Shown: piece by piece, positions 7,606 to 13,200 of the stretch | Numbering within the stretch: the stretch's first letter is position 1 | How the letters are laid out: each line of letters starts with the position of its first letter | DNA from: Bacteroidota bacterium | Lineage (GTDB): Bacteria; Bacteroidota; Bacteroidia; Bacteroidales; 4484-276 | DNA length: 13,200 bases | Assembly: GCA_013203545.1 (NCBI GenBank) | Contig: JABMQA010000957.1 | Location: 1 to 13,200 of the forward strand | Direction of reading: 5' to 3' | Translations under genes and position numbers: made by a program | The notes under the pieces: model-generated | Databases searched by the model: none | What the model saw: only the letters and a program-made list of their open reading frames with translations | Told to the model about the DNA's origin: nothing

Positions 7606-10044
7606 TTAATGTAGTGTTACCAAAACCAAAATTTGTCCTTTTTTACCCTTTTCGAGACTTTCCATGGCTTTGCCTAAAATAGCTCCGTGTGCATTTTCAA
7701 AGTCTGTAACTTTCATGGCAAACCCGGGAATGGAAGATGTTGTAAGCATATCACCGGGTTCAATATTTTCGGTGGTAGCAATGGTGTTGCAATAAACCCT
7801 GCCTGCAAGGGCAACATCGCAATCGAACTCCTGAGTACCAAGACGCACGCCTGATCCCAGTCCATTGGCGCCGGCTACTATCCCGGCCACAGTTTTATCG
7901 TAAGCATTCTCACTGATCTTTAATTTACCGGGATTTACGGGATCGATGCAAAGGATAGTTCCGGGTTCGATATTTGTTTTATTTGTAACATTAAATCCTT
8001 CGGCATAGTCAAGTCCTTTACCCAATTCTATTGCGATCTCTCCTGTTGAGATATCCCTGATGGTTACGTTCCCCTGAACGTCGAGCCTGCTTGCCGGAGT
8101 TGCTGTGCCAATTCCCAACCTGCCTGAATTGATCCAGCAATCACCTTCACCATTCAATAAGATAGTGCTGTTTTCAGATGAGTCATAAAGATAAATACCG
8201 CCGCCGCCGCCCGACATTTGCCTGACCCTGAAAATATATTCATCATCATTGGCAAGGACATGAACCCCGTGGGCATAACCCGAAGATTTTACAACAAGGT
8301 TGGTTGATGGTGCTGTTGTACCGATACCCAGCTGGTTGGCTATATGAACATTTCCACCAGCAAAATATCCGGCCCACAAAGTGCCTGATCCAGATGCTTT
8401 TCCGTAAACTCCGTATTTTATTCCTGATGAAGTACCACTTGCCGATGAATACAAACCCCAAGTATCACCTGTACCATTATTATTAGTAATCCATAAGGTG
8501 CCACCATAGATCTTCGAATCGCCTGTATATGTTTTATCCAAATCAATAAGTAGTCCATGAGTATTTCCTGCATCTGTTTGGTTATGGTCAATATATAATC
8601 CCATGGTGGATGTTCCTGGTTGAATAGATAGCGGGTAAGCTGGTGCTATAGTCCCAATACCTATATTTCCATTCACAGTCAATCCACCGCTACCCTGAAT
8701 ATTTACGGCTCCATTATCAGCAATGATGGTCCTGCCTGCACCCCATCCCCCCTGGTCATAGGCCTGGTCAAGTGTATTGCCGGTTGCGCCACCTGCTGCA
8801 GCAGTTGCTTGTACTGTTCCATCGGGAAATTTAAATCCACCTGCACTTGAATAAATACTGCCTGCTACTTCCAGCATTTCAGAGGGATCAGTAGTACCGA
8901 TTCCTATATTTCCATTACCGCTTATTCTCATTTTCTCAGACCAACCTCCTTCATCGGTCGAAAATCTGAAGGGATCACCCTCTTTCCATTGAATAAATGG
9001 ATTGGGATCGTTTTCCCTGCCAGGGAAAAATGATAACCTGTGGGAACCATCAGAATTGCCAGTTCTAATTATTGCCCCATCATCAGGGCTGTTACCACGT
9101 ACATCCAACTTAGCATATGGATTGTTTGTTCCAATGCCAACATTTGCATTAAATGCAAGAATGTTATCCTCAAAGTCACCCCAAATTAGTGGTGTTGAAG
9201 AACCTGAGTTTTCGATATAGAGTTTATTATCGGTTGTATCATTGTATCCTGCTCTATATCCCAGGAATACATTTCCGAATTTATTGTGAGCGCTTGTTCC
9301 CCTGCCGGCTTGAAATCCTATTATCGTGTTATTTGAGCCTTCCTCATTAAATAGATTTGCGGCATTTCCAAGGGCTGTATTATTATTTCCTGCCGTATTG
9401 TTATATAAAGAATTATGTCCGGCTGAAGTATTATGATGCCCTACTGTATTTGTAAACAAAGAATAGTTTCCTATTGCAGTGTTATAATAGCCTGAGGTGT
9501 TCGCATTAAGTGCTATTCTTCCAACCCCAACATTCTGATTGTTTGTACTATCGTCATCAACTCCTGCACCTAAGCCGAGATAAACGTTGTTGCCTGCGGT
9601 TTTTGCGTCAGTAAGATCGTTAATTTGGGTGGCTCCTGCATCGCCGGATGAAGCGGAGTATAAGGAATAGGGCACGCTTAATAGTTGGGTGATTCCCATC
9701 AGCTGGTAATTGGCCCCACCGTTTTCGTCCATCAATATTTTCAGGAAATACAATCCATCCCCCCAATTTATATTTTCAAACACTCCGGTAATCACGGTAC
9801 CATTTCCTATTGCAAGGGTGACCAAACCCAATGCATTGGTAATTGTGTCGTGAGTCTCCCTATAAACAGCGGTTCCGTTAATACTTTCCTTTAAAATTAC
9901 AATTTTAAAGGAAACATCCTGGTTTGCCAATACATTGCCCTCAATATCTCTGGCAATGGCCTGGTACTGGAAAGCTTGTGGTGCCTGGGCATGGCTGCTT
10001 AACAGTATCATGCCCAACAGAAAAGTAATGATGATCTTTTTCAT
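7606..10044 (-). CDS. Fibre-like surface protein with YadA-type head repeats and GIGT repeats
   Basis: 812 residues. A signal peptide (1-20, cleavage near HAQA) is followed by a conserved N-terminal domain (about 21-130, FQYQAIARD...LLSVPYSLYS) common in Bacteroidota fibre-like proteins. Residues 171-255 hold five head repeats of exactly 17 residues (N-T-A-x-G frame starting at 171, 188, 205, 222, 239), the left-handed beta-roll pattern of trimeric adhesin heads. Then five dispersed GIGT-x-x-P repeats (near 302, 380, 461, 572, 643), typical of phage-tail-fibre-like and adhesin stalks. The C-terminal 135 residues (from about 677, GLDYAEGF...NIEPGTILCIDP...GDMLTTSSIPGFAMK...AHGAILGKAM) form a conserved end domain. 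No S74 chaperone and no T9SS tail are seen. Probable role: trimeric extracellular adhesin or fibre; ligand unknown. First gene of the operon with the C10 protease and GH114 lipoprotein. Confidence 0.8.
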   Translation of the reverse strand: MKKIIITFLLGMILLSSHAQAPQAFQYQAIARDIEGNVLANQDVSFKIVILKESINGTAVYRETHDTITNALGLVTLAIGNGTVITGVFENINWGDGLYFLKILMDENGGANYQLMGITQLLSVPYSLYSASSGDAGATQINDLTDAKTAGNNVYLGLGAGVDDDSTNNQNVGVGRIALNANTSGYYNTAIGNYSLFTNTVGHHNTSAGHNSLYNNTAGNNNTALGNAANLFNEEGSNNTIIGFQAGRGTSAHNKFGNVFLGYRAGYNDTTDNKLYIENSGSSTPLIWGDFEDNILAFNANVGIGTNNPYAKLDVRGNSPDDGAIIRTGNSDGSHRLSFFPGRENDPNPFIQWKEGDPFRFSTDEGGWSEKMRISGNGNIGIGTTDPSEMLEVAGSIYSSAGGFKFPDGTVQATAAAGGATGNTLDQAYDQGGWGAGRTIIADNGAVNIQGSGGLTVNGNIGIGTIAPAYPLSIQPGTSTMGLYIDHNQTDAGNTHGLLIDLDKTYTGDSKIYGGTLWITNNNGTGDTWGLYSSASGTSSGIKYGVYGKASGSGTLWAGYFAGGNVHIANQLGIGTTAPSTNLVVKSSGYAHGVHVLANDDEYIFRVRQMSGGGGGIYLYDSSENSTILLNGEGDCWINSGRLGIGTATPASRLDVQGNVTIRDISTGEIAIELGKGLDYAEGFNVTNKTNIEPGTILCIDPVNPGKLKISENAYDKTVAGIVAGANGLGSGVRLGTQEFDCDVALAGRVYCNTIATTENIEPGDMLTTSSIPGFAMKVTDFENAHGAILGKAMESLEKGKKGQILVLVTLH
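9280..9534 (-). repeat. Five 51-bp coding repeats (17-residue head repeats)
   Basis: Within the fibre gene, units begin at residues 171, 188, 205, 222 and 239, each with N-(T/V/N)-x-x-G at the start. The period is exactly 17 residues, 51 bases. Protein conservation is stronger than DNA conservation, so the repeat is kept by structure rather than by recent duplication. Confidence 0.85.
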
Positions 10045-10076
10045 AGTTTTATTTTTTGATTAAAAATTTGAAGGCT

Positions 10077-10108
10077 CGAATATACGACATAATGAAGGCA
10101 AAGTCAAA
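10077..10108 (-). promoter_or_regulatory. Candidate Bacteroidota promoter for the fibre/C10/GH114 operon
   Basis: On the minus strand TTTG (10108-10105), a 20-base spacer, then TATATTCG (10084-10077), one mismatch from TAnnTTTG. The predicted start of transcription is about 26-30 bases before the fibre ATG at 10044. Spacing and place both fit. Confidence 0.5.
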
Positions 10109-10222
10109 TAAATATCTATTCACAGTGGTCTGGGTATCATGCTGTGCACAGCGACAGGAGCTGAATTTGGGTGAAAAATAAAAGCCCGGATTGAACCTAA
10201 CCCTCCGTGTGAAAACGTATAT

Positions 10223-10242
10223 TTATCAAATTGAATTGATAA
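10223..10242 (-). terminator. Possible weak hairpin downstream of the GH53 gene
   Basis: TTATCAA and TTGATAA are perfect 7-base arms around a 6-base loop, about 22 bases past the GH53 stop. It is all but free of G/C and is not followed by a clean T run, so termination is uncertain. Confidence 0.25.
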
Positions 10243-10264
10243 GGTCAATTTAGCGGCGACTGTG

Positions 10265-11704
10265 TCACTCAGGAGCTGTAAGATACTTTTCCTTTAACCC
10301 GTCGTACACCGAGATCAGTTCTGTAACCTCTCCGTTACGGTCAAACATACCGCTTCTCCATCCAAGTGGTTCCCATATACAGGTGCCTTTTCCCAGGTTG
10401 CCGGGCAGGTTGAATACAATGTCATGCACCTCACGCTTAAAATCGGAATATTCCACTACATTGAGTGGTTTGTTATAGCGTTTTGCCAGGTCATGCAGGT
10501 TGCTTTTCAGGTCATACAGGGTACCGTGCCAGCGTGGATAATAGGAGATGCCGATAATATCAAACTGCACACCGCGGGCGATCATGTTGTCCAGCCAGAA
10601 TACGGCTTCGGCCTTCTGGCCACCGAGGGCAATATGCATCATCACAGGCAGGTCGGGATTCACCGCTTCCACACCTTCTACCCCGGCTTTAAGCAGGCCT
10701 GCCAGTTGGTCGGGCCGGCTGATGTGGCCATCGGGCCAGAGTATCCCATGGTTGATTTCATTCCCGATCTGAACCATATCGGGCAGTGTACCCTGTTGTT
10801 TCAGCGCAAGGAGCACGTTGGTGGTATATGCTTTTACCGAATCCTTCAGCGTTTCAAAATCCAGATCAGCCCAGGCAAGGGGTTTGTATTGTTGCTGCGG
10901 ATCGGCCCAGTAGTCGCTGTAATGGAAATCGAGCAGCAGTTTCATTCCGCCATCCCTGATGCGCCTGGCCATTTCAAGCGTATATTTGAGTCCGCAATAT
11001 CCCTGTTCCGGTGCATAACCCTTTTCATTTTCCGGATTAACAAATATCCGCAAACGGATATAATTGAATCCGTGGTTCCGTAACAGTTCGATGGCGTCTA
11101 TCCCTTCATCGTTAACAAAGAATTTCCTTCCCCGGTCCTCAATCTGTGGGAGGAATGAAATATCTGCCCCGATCATCCTGTCGATGGTTTTGGTAGTGGA
11201 CGGTAGCTGATCCGGTTTTGGTTTCATCATGACAAAGTCAACCGGGAGGGTATGAATCTCATGGGCTCCGGGCCAAAGCTTTCCTGACCTGGCTTCAACC
11301 TTTATTTTGTCGGGTTCGGTACCGGAAATGAACAAAAGGTGATAAAGCCCATTCATCAGTTGGCATTCAGCATATGCTGTACCTAATGTATCCGTCCGGA
11401 TAACGAGGTCGCTCCCGTCAGCGGCTGTAACGCTTCCATCTTCGGTTACATATATTTGGATGGAGTCAGTGGCTGAGGTGATCTCACGCCCTGTACTGTC
11501 GGTAACAGCAATTCTTAAACGGGTGTGGTCACTACCGTCGGCTAACAGTGTAGTGCTGTAACTCGTCAGCATAACTGATACCGGTATGCCCGTTTCAACA
11601 TGGCTGACAGCATCAAATTCAGAAGTCTTCGATGTGGGTGAATTACATTGCATCAAAAATGCGATTCCCAGGAAAGGTATAAGTTTGTATAATTTCATAC
11701 GCAT
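10265..11704 (-). CDS. GH53 arabinogalactan endo-beta-1,4-galactanase, lipoprotein
   Basis: The enzyme cleaves beta-1,4-galactan side chains of pectin (type I arabinogalactan). I start at the ATG at 11704; the frame can be opened ten codons earlier only with TTG at 11734, and another ATG lies at 11698. From 11704 the product is 479 residues, beginning MRMKLYKLIPFLG with lipid Cys20 in FLMQC (a loose lipobox with Gln at -1). About 35-155 is an Ig/invasin-like domain (TLLADGSDHTRLRIAVTD). The GH53 barrel runs from about 178: GADISFLPQIEDRG, YIRLRIFVNP, DFHYSDYWADP, acid/base Glu316 in GNEINHGILWPDG, nucleophile Glu418 in VVEYSDF. The usual VVET motif is VVEY here. G+C is visibly higher than in flanking genes (36 of 60 bases in the 10561-10620 line). 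It stands alone, with no SusC/SusD nearby. Confidence 0.92.
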   Translation of the reverse strand: MRMKLYKLIPFLGIAFLMQCNSPTSKTSEFDAVSHVETGIPVSVMLTSYSTTLLADGSDHTRLRIAVTDSTGREITSATDSIQIYVTEDGSVTAADGSDLVIRTDTLGTAYAECQLMNGLYHLLFISGTEPDKIKVEARSGKLWPGAHEIHTLPVDFVMMKPKPDQLPSTTKTIDRMIGADISFLPQIEDRGRKFFVNDEGIDAIELLRNHGFNYIRLRIFVNPENEKGYAPEQGYCGLKYTLEMARRIRDGGMKLLLDFHYSDYWADPQQQYKPLAWADLDFETLKDSVKAYTTNVLLALKQQGTLPDMVQIGNEINHGILWPDGHISRPDQLAGLLKAGVEGVEAVNPDLPVMMHIALGGQKAEAVFWLDNMIARGVQFDIIGISYYPRWHGTLYDLKSNLHDLAKRYNKPLNVVEYSDFKREVHDIVFNLPGNLGKGTCIWEPLGWRSGMFDRNGEVTELISVYDGLKEKYLTAPE

Positions 11705-11831
11705 TGGGTTTTTTGAATTACCAGGAACATTCAATTATTTCATAAAACGTCTTTTTCTCCATACTTTTTATTGAAAACAAAGGGATTTGAAAACAAATCA
11801 GGTTTGCCCTTCAATGGATCTGACCAAACCA
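11705..11831. other. Short intergenic region upstream of the GH53 gene
   Basis: AT-rich leader region between the GH53 start and palindromic element 1. I could not find a TAnnTTTG box at a good distance. No small gene is supported. Confidence 0.4.
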
Positions 11832-11979
11832 TTGCAACGCTAACGTATAGCAATATAAAATCGGCTGGCGCTTAAAAGCACCACCTTTTCCAATTGCCGA
11901 TATGTTCGTTTAAAGTTCATTTGCTCAAATTAGCGCTGGCCCGCCAGCTGATTTATATTGTCGTGTTGGCAGTTGGCAA
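11832..11979. repeat. Palindromic element 1, attC-like imperfect inverted repeat
   Basis: The left arm (11832-11870) and right arm (11943-11979) pair over about 35 positions with small bulges. Read on the minus strand it begins with two tandem TGCCAAC copies, then ACGAC, then ATATAAAT-AGCTGGC; the other side mirrors it with GCCAGCC-ATTTTATAT...CGTTAGCG. The central loop is about 72 bases. The inner form (11838-11971) is about 134 bases, close to element 2. The outermost 12 bases, GTCGTGTTGGCA on the plus strand (11960-11971), are identical to those of element 2, while the stem sequence differs but stays self-complementary. The kinase-like gene ends inside it. Confidence 0.75.
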
Positions 11980-12529
11980 TTTTTATAGTTTTTTGTAATT
12001 CATTAATTATCATGTTTGGTATTTCTTTCTGTTCCATATTATTAATGTCAAATTTATAGTCTGAACGGTTGTATGAATCTTTAAAAAAATTATAATCTGC
12101 TTTAATCTCTTTTAAGTATCTCCTTTTCTTCGCTTCATCCAAATTTTCTTTAATAGGATTTGAATCTTTGTCGTAAAACGTTAATCTGTTCAATACATTT
12201 TCAAACGAATCACTTATCTGAATTGAATATAAGTCCTTGTCTTTTTTGTGTTTTTTATACACTTGAAGATATGAGAATTTTAATCCTGATGGTGTCCCGG
12301 AAATTACAGAATCAATGTTTTTGGAAAACAAATAATCTAAAACAATACTGGCTTTTTCTCTGAATCCGTTCATTGTAAAACACTCATCTTGAATCCTCTC
12401 GATAGGTTTTTTGTAAAAACTTTGAATTTCTTCATCTAGGTCAAAGAATGAAAAGCCAATTTCTTCAGCTAACATTTTTCCAATTGTCGTTTTTCCAACA
12501 CAACTAATACCAACTAAATAAAGAATCAT
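11930..12529 (-). CDS. Shikimate-kinase-like P-loop kinase of unknown substrate
   Basis: 199 residues. Walker A at 7-14 (GISCVGKT), then FFDLDEEIQ at 28-36 and GFREKAS at 55-61, which match the DxD and FRxxE regions of shikimate kinase. The third hallmark, a Gly triplet before the shikimate site, is replaced by VISGTPSG (75-82), so it is probably not the biosynthetic enzyme; gluconate- or nucleotide-type kinases and small-molecule-modifying P-loop proteins are alternatives. The last 14 or so residues (NCQHDNINQLAGQR) are encoded by palindromic element 1 and are unlikely to be part of the ancestral fold. The gene starts 17 bases after the stop of the small gene upstream, likely cotranscribed. 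It is very AT-rich (15 G+C in the 60 bases 12061-12120), no SD visible. Confidence 0.7.
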   Translation of the reverse strand: MILYLVGISCVGKTTIGKMLAEEIGFSFFDLDEEIQSFYKKPIERIQDECFTMNGFREKASIVLDYLFSKNIDSVISGTPSGLKFSYLQVYKKHKKDKDLYSIQISDSFENVLNRLTFYDKDSNPIKENLDEAKKRRYLKEIKADYNFFKDSYNRSDYKFDINNMEQKEIPNMIINELQKTIKIANCQHDNINQLAGQR

Positions 12530-12546
12530 AAATAACTTAGTGATGT

Positions 12547-12852
12547 TTAAAAATCAAATTTACGTTTCTCTATTGGAATGGATTTAATTTTCTCAATATT
12601 TTCCAATATTTGTTTGAGTGTAAAATTCAAGCTTTCTTTATCTGGTGGATTTCCCCAAAATAAATCATCCAACTCGTAATCCTCACTTTTCATTATCTCT
12701 CTGGTTAGCTTTTCTGCTTTCTCAATATATTCATTCTCATTTTCACAATCATCAGATAGCAATCCATAGTGCAAAGTCAAATCGTGAGTCAGTTTCTCTA
12801 CCTCAATTAAAATGCCATCATATGCTTCTCTTGATAAATCGTCTGTATCCAT
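12547..12852 (-). CDS. Small acidic hypothetical protein
   Basis: 101 residues from the ATG at 12852. The frame can be opened at 12894, but that ATG and the next residues lie inside palindromic element 2, so I prefer 12852. I do not recognise a family. The protein is charged and mostly helical in look (LTHDLTLHYG, ENEYIEKAEKLTREIMK, LKQILENIEKIKSIP), with one aromatic patch ELDDLFWGNPPDKE in the middle, no signal peptide or membrane segment. It ends 17 bases before the kinase-like gene. The pair sits between the two palindromes, so a two-gene cassette, perhaps a toxin-antitoxin or immunity pair, is possible but only by analogy. Confidence 0.6.
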   Translation of the reverse strand: MDTDDLSREAYDGILIEVEKLTHDLTLHYGLLSDDCENENEYIEKAEKLTREIMKSEDYELDDLFWGNPPDKESLNFTLKQILENIEKIKSIPIEKRKFDF

Positions 12853-12876
12853 ATGCAGGGTGTTTATTTTGCTTGC

Positions 12877-13007
12877 TGCCAACGGTAGCGGCATGCCCCG
12901 TACGGGATTTTATTGTCTTCACTTGTAATGCCGTAGTATATAGATTTTGTGTACATGGTTTCAATTTATCCGAATTGCCCGTATGGGGTATAGCCGTCGT
13001 GTTGGCA
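12877..13007. repeat. Palindromic element 2, attC-like imperfect inverted repeat
   Basis: 131 bases. Ends are a perfect inverted pair, TGCCAAC (12877-12883) and GTTGGCA (13001-13007). Inside, GCGGC-ATGCCCCGTACGGG (12888-12906) pairs with CCCGTATGGGGTATAGCCG (12978-12996) with a few bulges, around a loop of about 71 bases. The plus-strand end GTCGTGTTGGCA (12996-13007) is shared exactly with element 1. Read on the minus strand, the element begins 4 bases after the stop codon of the T9SS cargo gene and ends just before the small hypothetical gene. Confidence 0.78.
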
Positions 13008-13011
13008 ACTT

Positions 13012-13200
13012 TTATTTTTTAACCAAAAATTTTCCGCTTAAAGATTGATTATTGGTTGTAATTAACTCGAAAAAGTGAATCCCAGGTAAGAAATTTTTTA
13101 ACGACACTGTGATTTCATTACCAGATAGGTTTTCCAAATCTTCAACTTTCTGTCCAATGCAATTATAAATAGTAATTTGCTTTATTATAAAATTAAAACC
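13012..13200 (-). CDS. C-terminal end of a T9SS-exported protein (type A sorting domain), cut by the window edge
   Basis: 62 residues plus a TAA stop (13014-13012) are in frame up to the last base of the window; there is no start inside it. The visible part matches the end of a T9SS type A sorting domain: QITIYNCIGQKVEDLENL, then VSLKNFLPGIHFFELITTN, and a final KFLVKK. This is the same kind of tail as at the end of the MBL frame. It means a surface or secreted protein, but its main domain lies outside. The stop is followed after 4 bases by palindromic element 2. Confidence 0.85.
   Translation of the reverse strand, partial: GFNFIIKQITIYNCIGQKVEDLENLSGNEITVSLKNFLPGIHFFELITTNNQSLSGKFLVKK

Noticed and set aside
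9280..9534. Regularly spaced 51-base repeats that could suggest a CRISPR or satellite array
   Set aside because: They are in frame, encode 17-residue adhesin head repeats and lack conserved DNA repeats with unique spacers.
10424..11083. A 219-codon open frame on the plus strand opposite the GH53 gene
   Set aside because: It lies wholly inside a GH53 gene with all catalytic motifs, its translation shows no recognisable domain, and it has no SD. It is a shadow frame helped by the higher G+C.
11705..11734. TTG at 11734 as start of the GH53 gene
   Set aside because: It adds ten polar residues before the lipoprotein signal peptide, which would weaken it; ATG at 11704 or 11698 fits better.
12852..12894. 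Upstream ATG at 12894 as start of the small hypothetical gene
   Set aside because: The extra 14 residues would be translated from palindromic element 2; the ATG at 12852 is just outside it.

Overview
The window looks like chromosomal DNA from a Bacteroidota bacterium, probably a free-living polysaccharide degrader. The grounds are two C-terminal sorting domains of the type IX secretion system (T9SS), lipoproteins with short lipoboxes (one followed by an Asp run typical of surface export in this phylum), TTTG / TAnnTTTG-type promoters, mostly SD-poor A-rich leaders, and low G+C. No rRNA, tRNA, CRISPR array, insertion sequence or plasmid gene was found.

Layout. (1) 1-1302, minus: N-terminal two thirds of an oleate hydratase, running off the left edge, with Met where the classical catalytic Glu sits. 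(2) 1303-1818: AT-rich divergent promoter region. (3) 1819-4951, plus: a secreted GH16 laminarinase-type enzyme with a PKD-like domain and two CBM4/9-like modules. It runs into a metallo-beta-lactamase-fold domain and a T9SS sorting tail, but one +1 frameshift between 3998 and 4015 splits the reading frame in two (1819-4023 and 3935-4951). (4) 10044-5049, minus: a tight three-gene operon (gaps of 15 and 13 bases) for a fibre-like surface protein with 17-residue YadA-type head repeats, a C10 (streptopain-type) cysteine protease, and a GH114-type lipoprotein. (5) 11704-10265, minus: a lipoprotein GH53 endo-galactanase with clearly higher G+C. (6) 11832-13200: two about 130-bp imperfect palindromes with the same ends (TGCCAAC...GTTGGCA) but different, internally complementary stems. 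They bracket two small AT-rich genes (an unknown and a shikimate-kinase-like P-loop protein), and the second palindrome begins four bases after the stop of another T9SS cargo gene.

Functionally, most of the window is cell-envelope and secreted machinery: beta-glucan (GH16) and galactan (GH53) cleavage, putative galactosaminoglycan or matrix cleavage (GH114), a secreted protease and an adhesive fibre. No SusC/SusD pair is present, so this is not a classical PUL. The right end has a gene-palindrome-gene-gene-palindrome layout that recalls integron cassettes and attC sites. That is the part most likely to be something not yet described. The GH16-MBL fusion is the second candidate.
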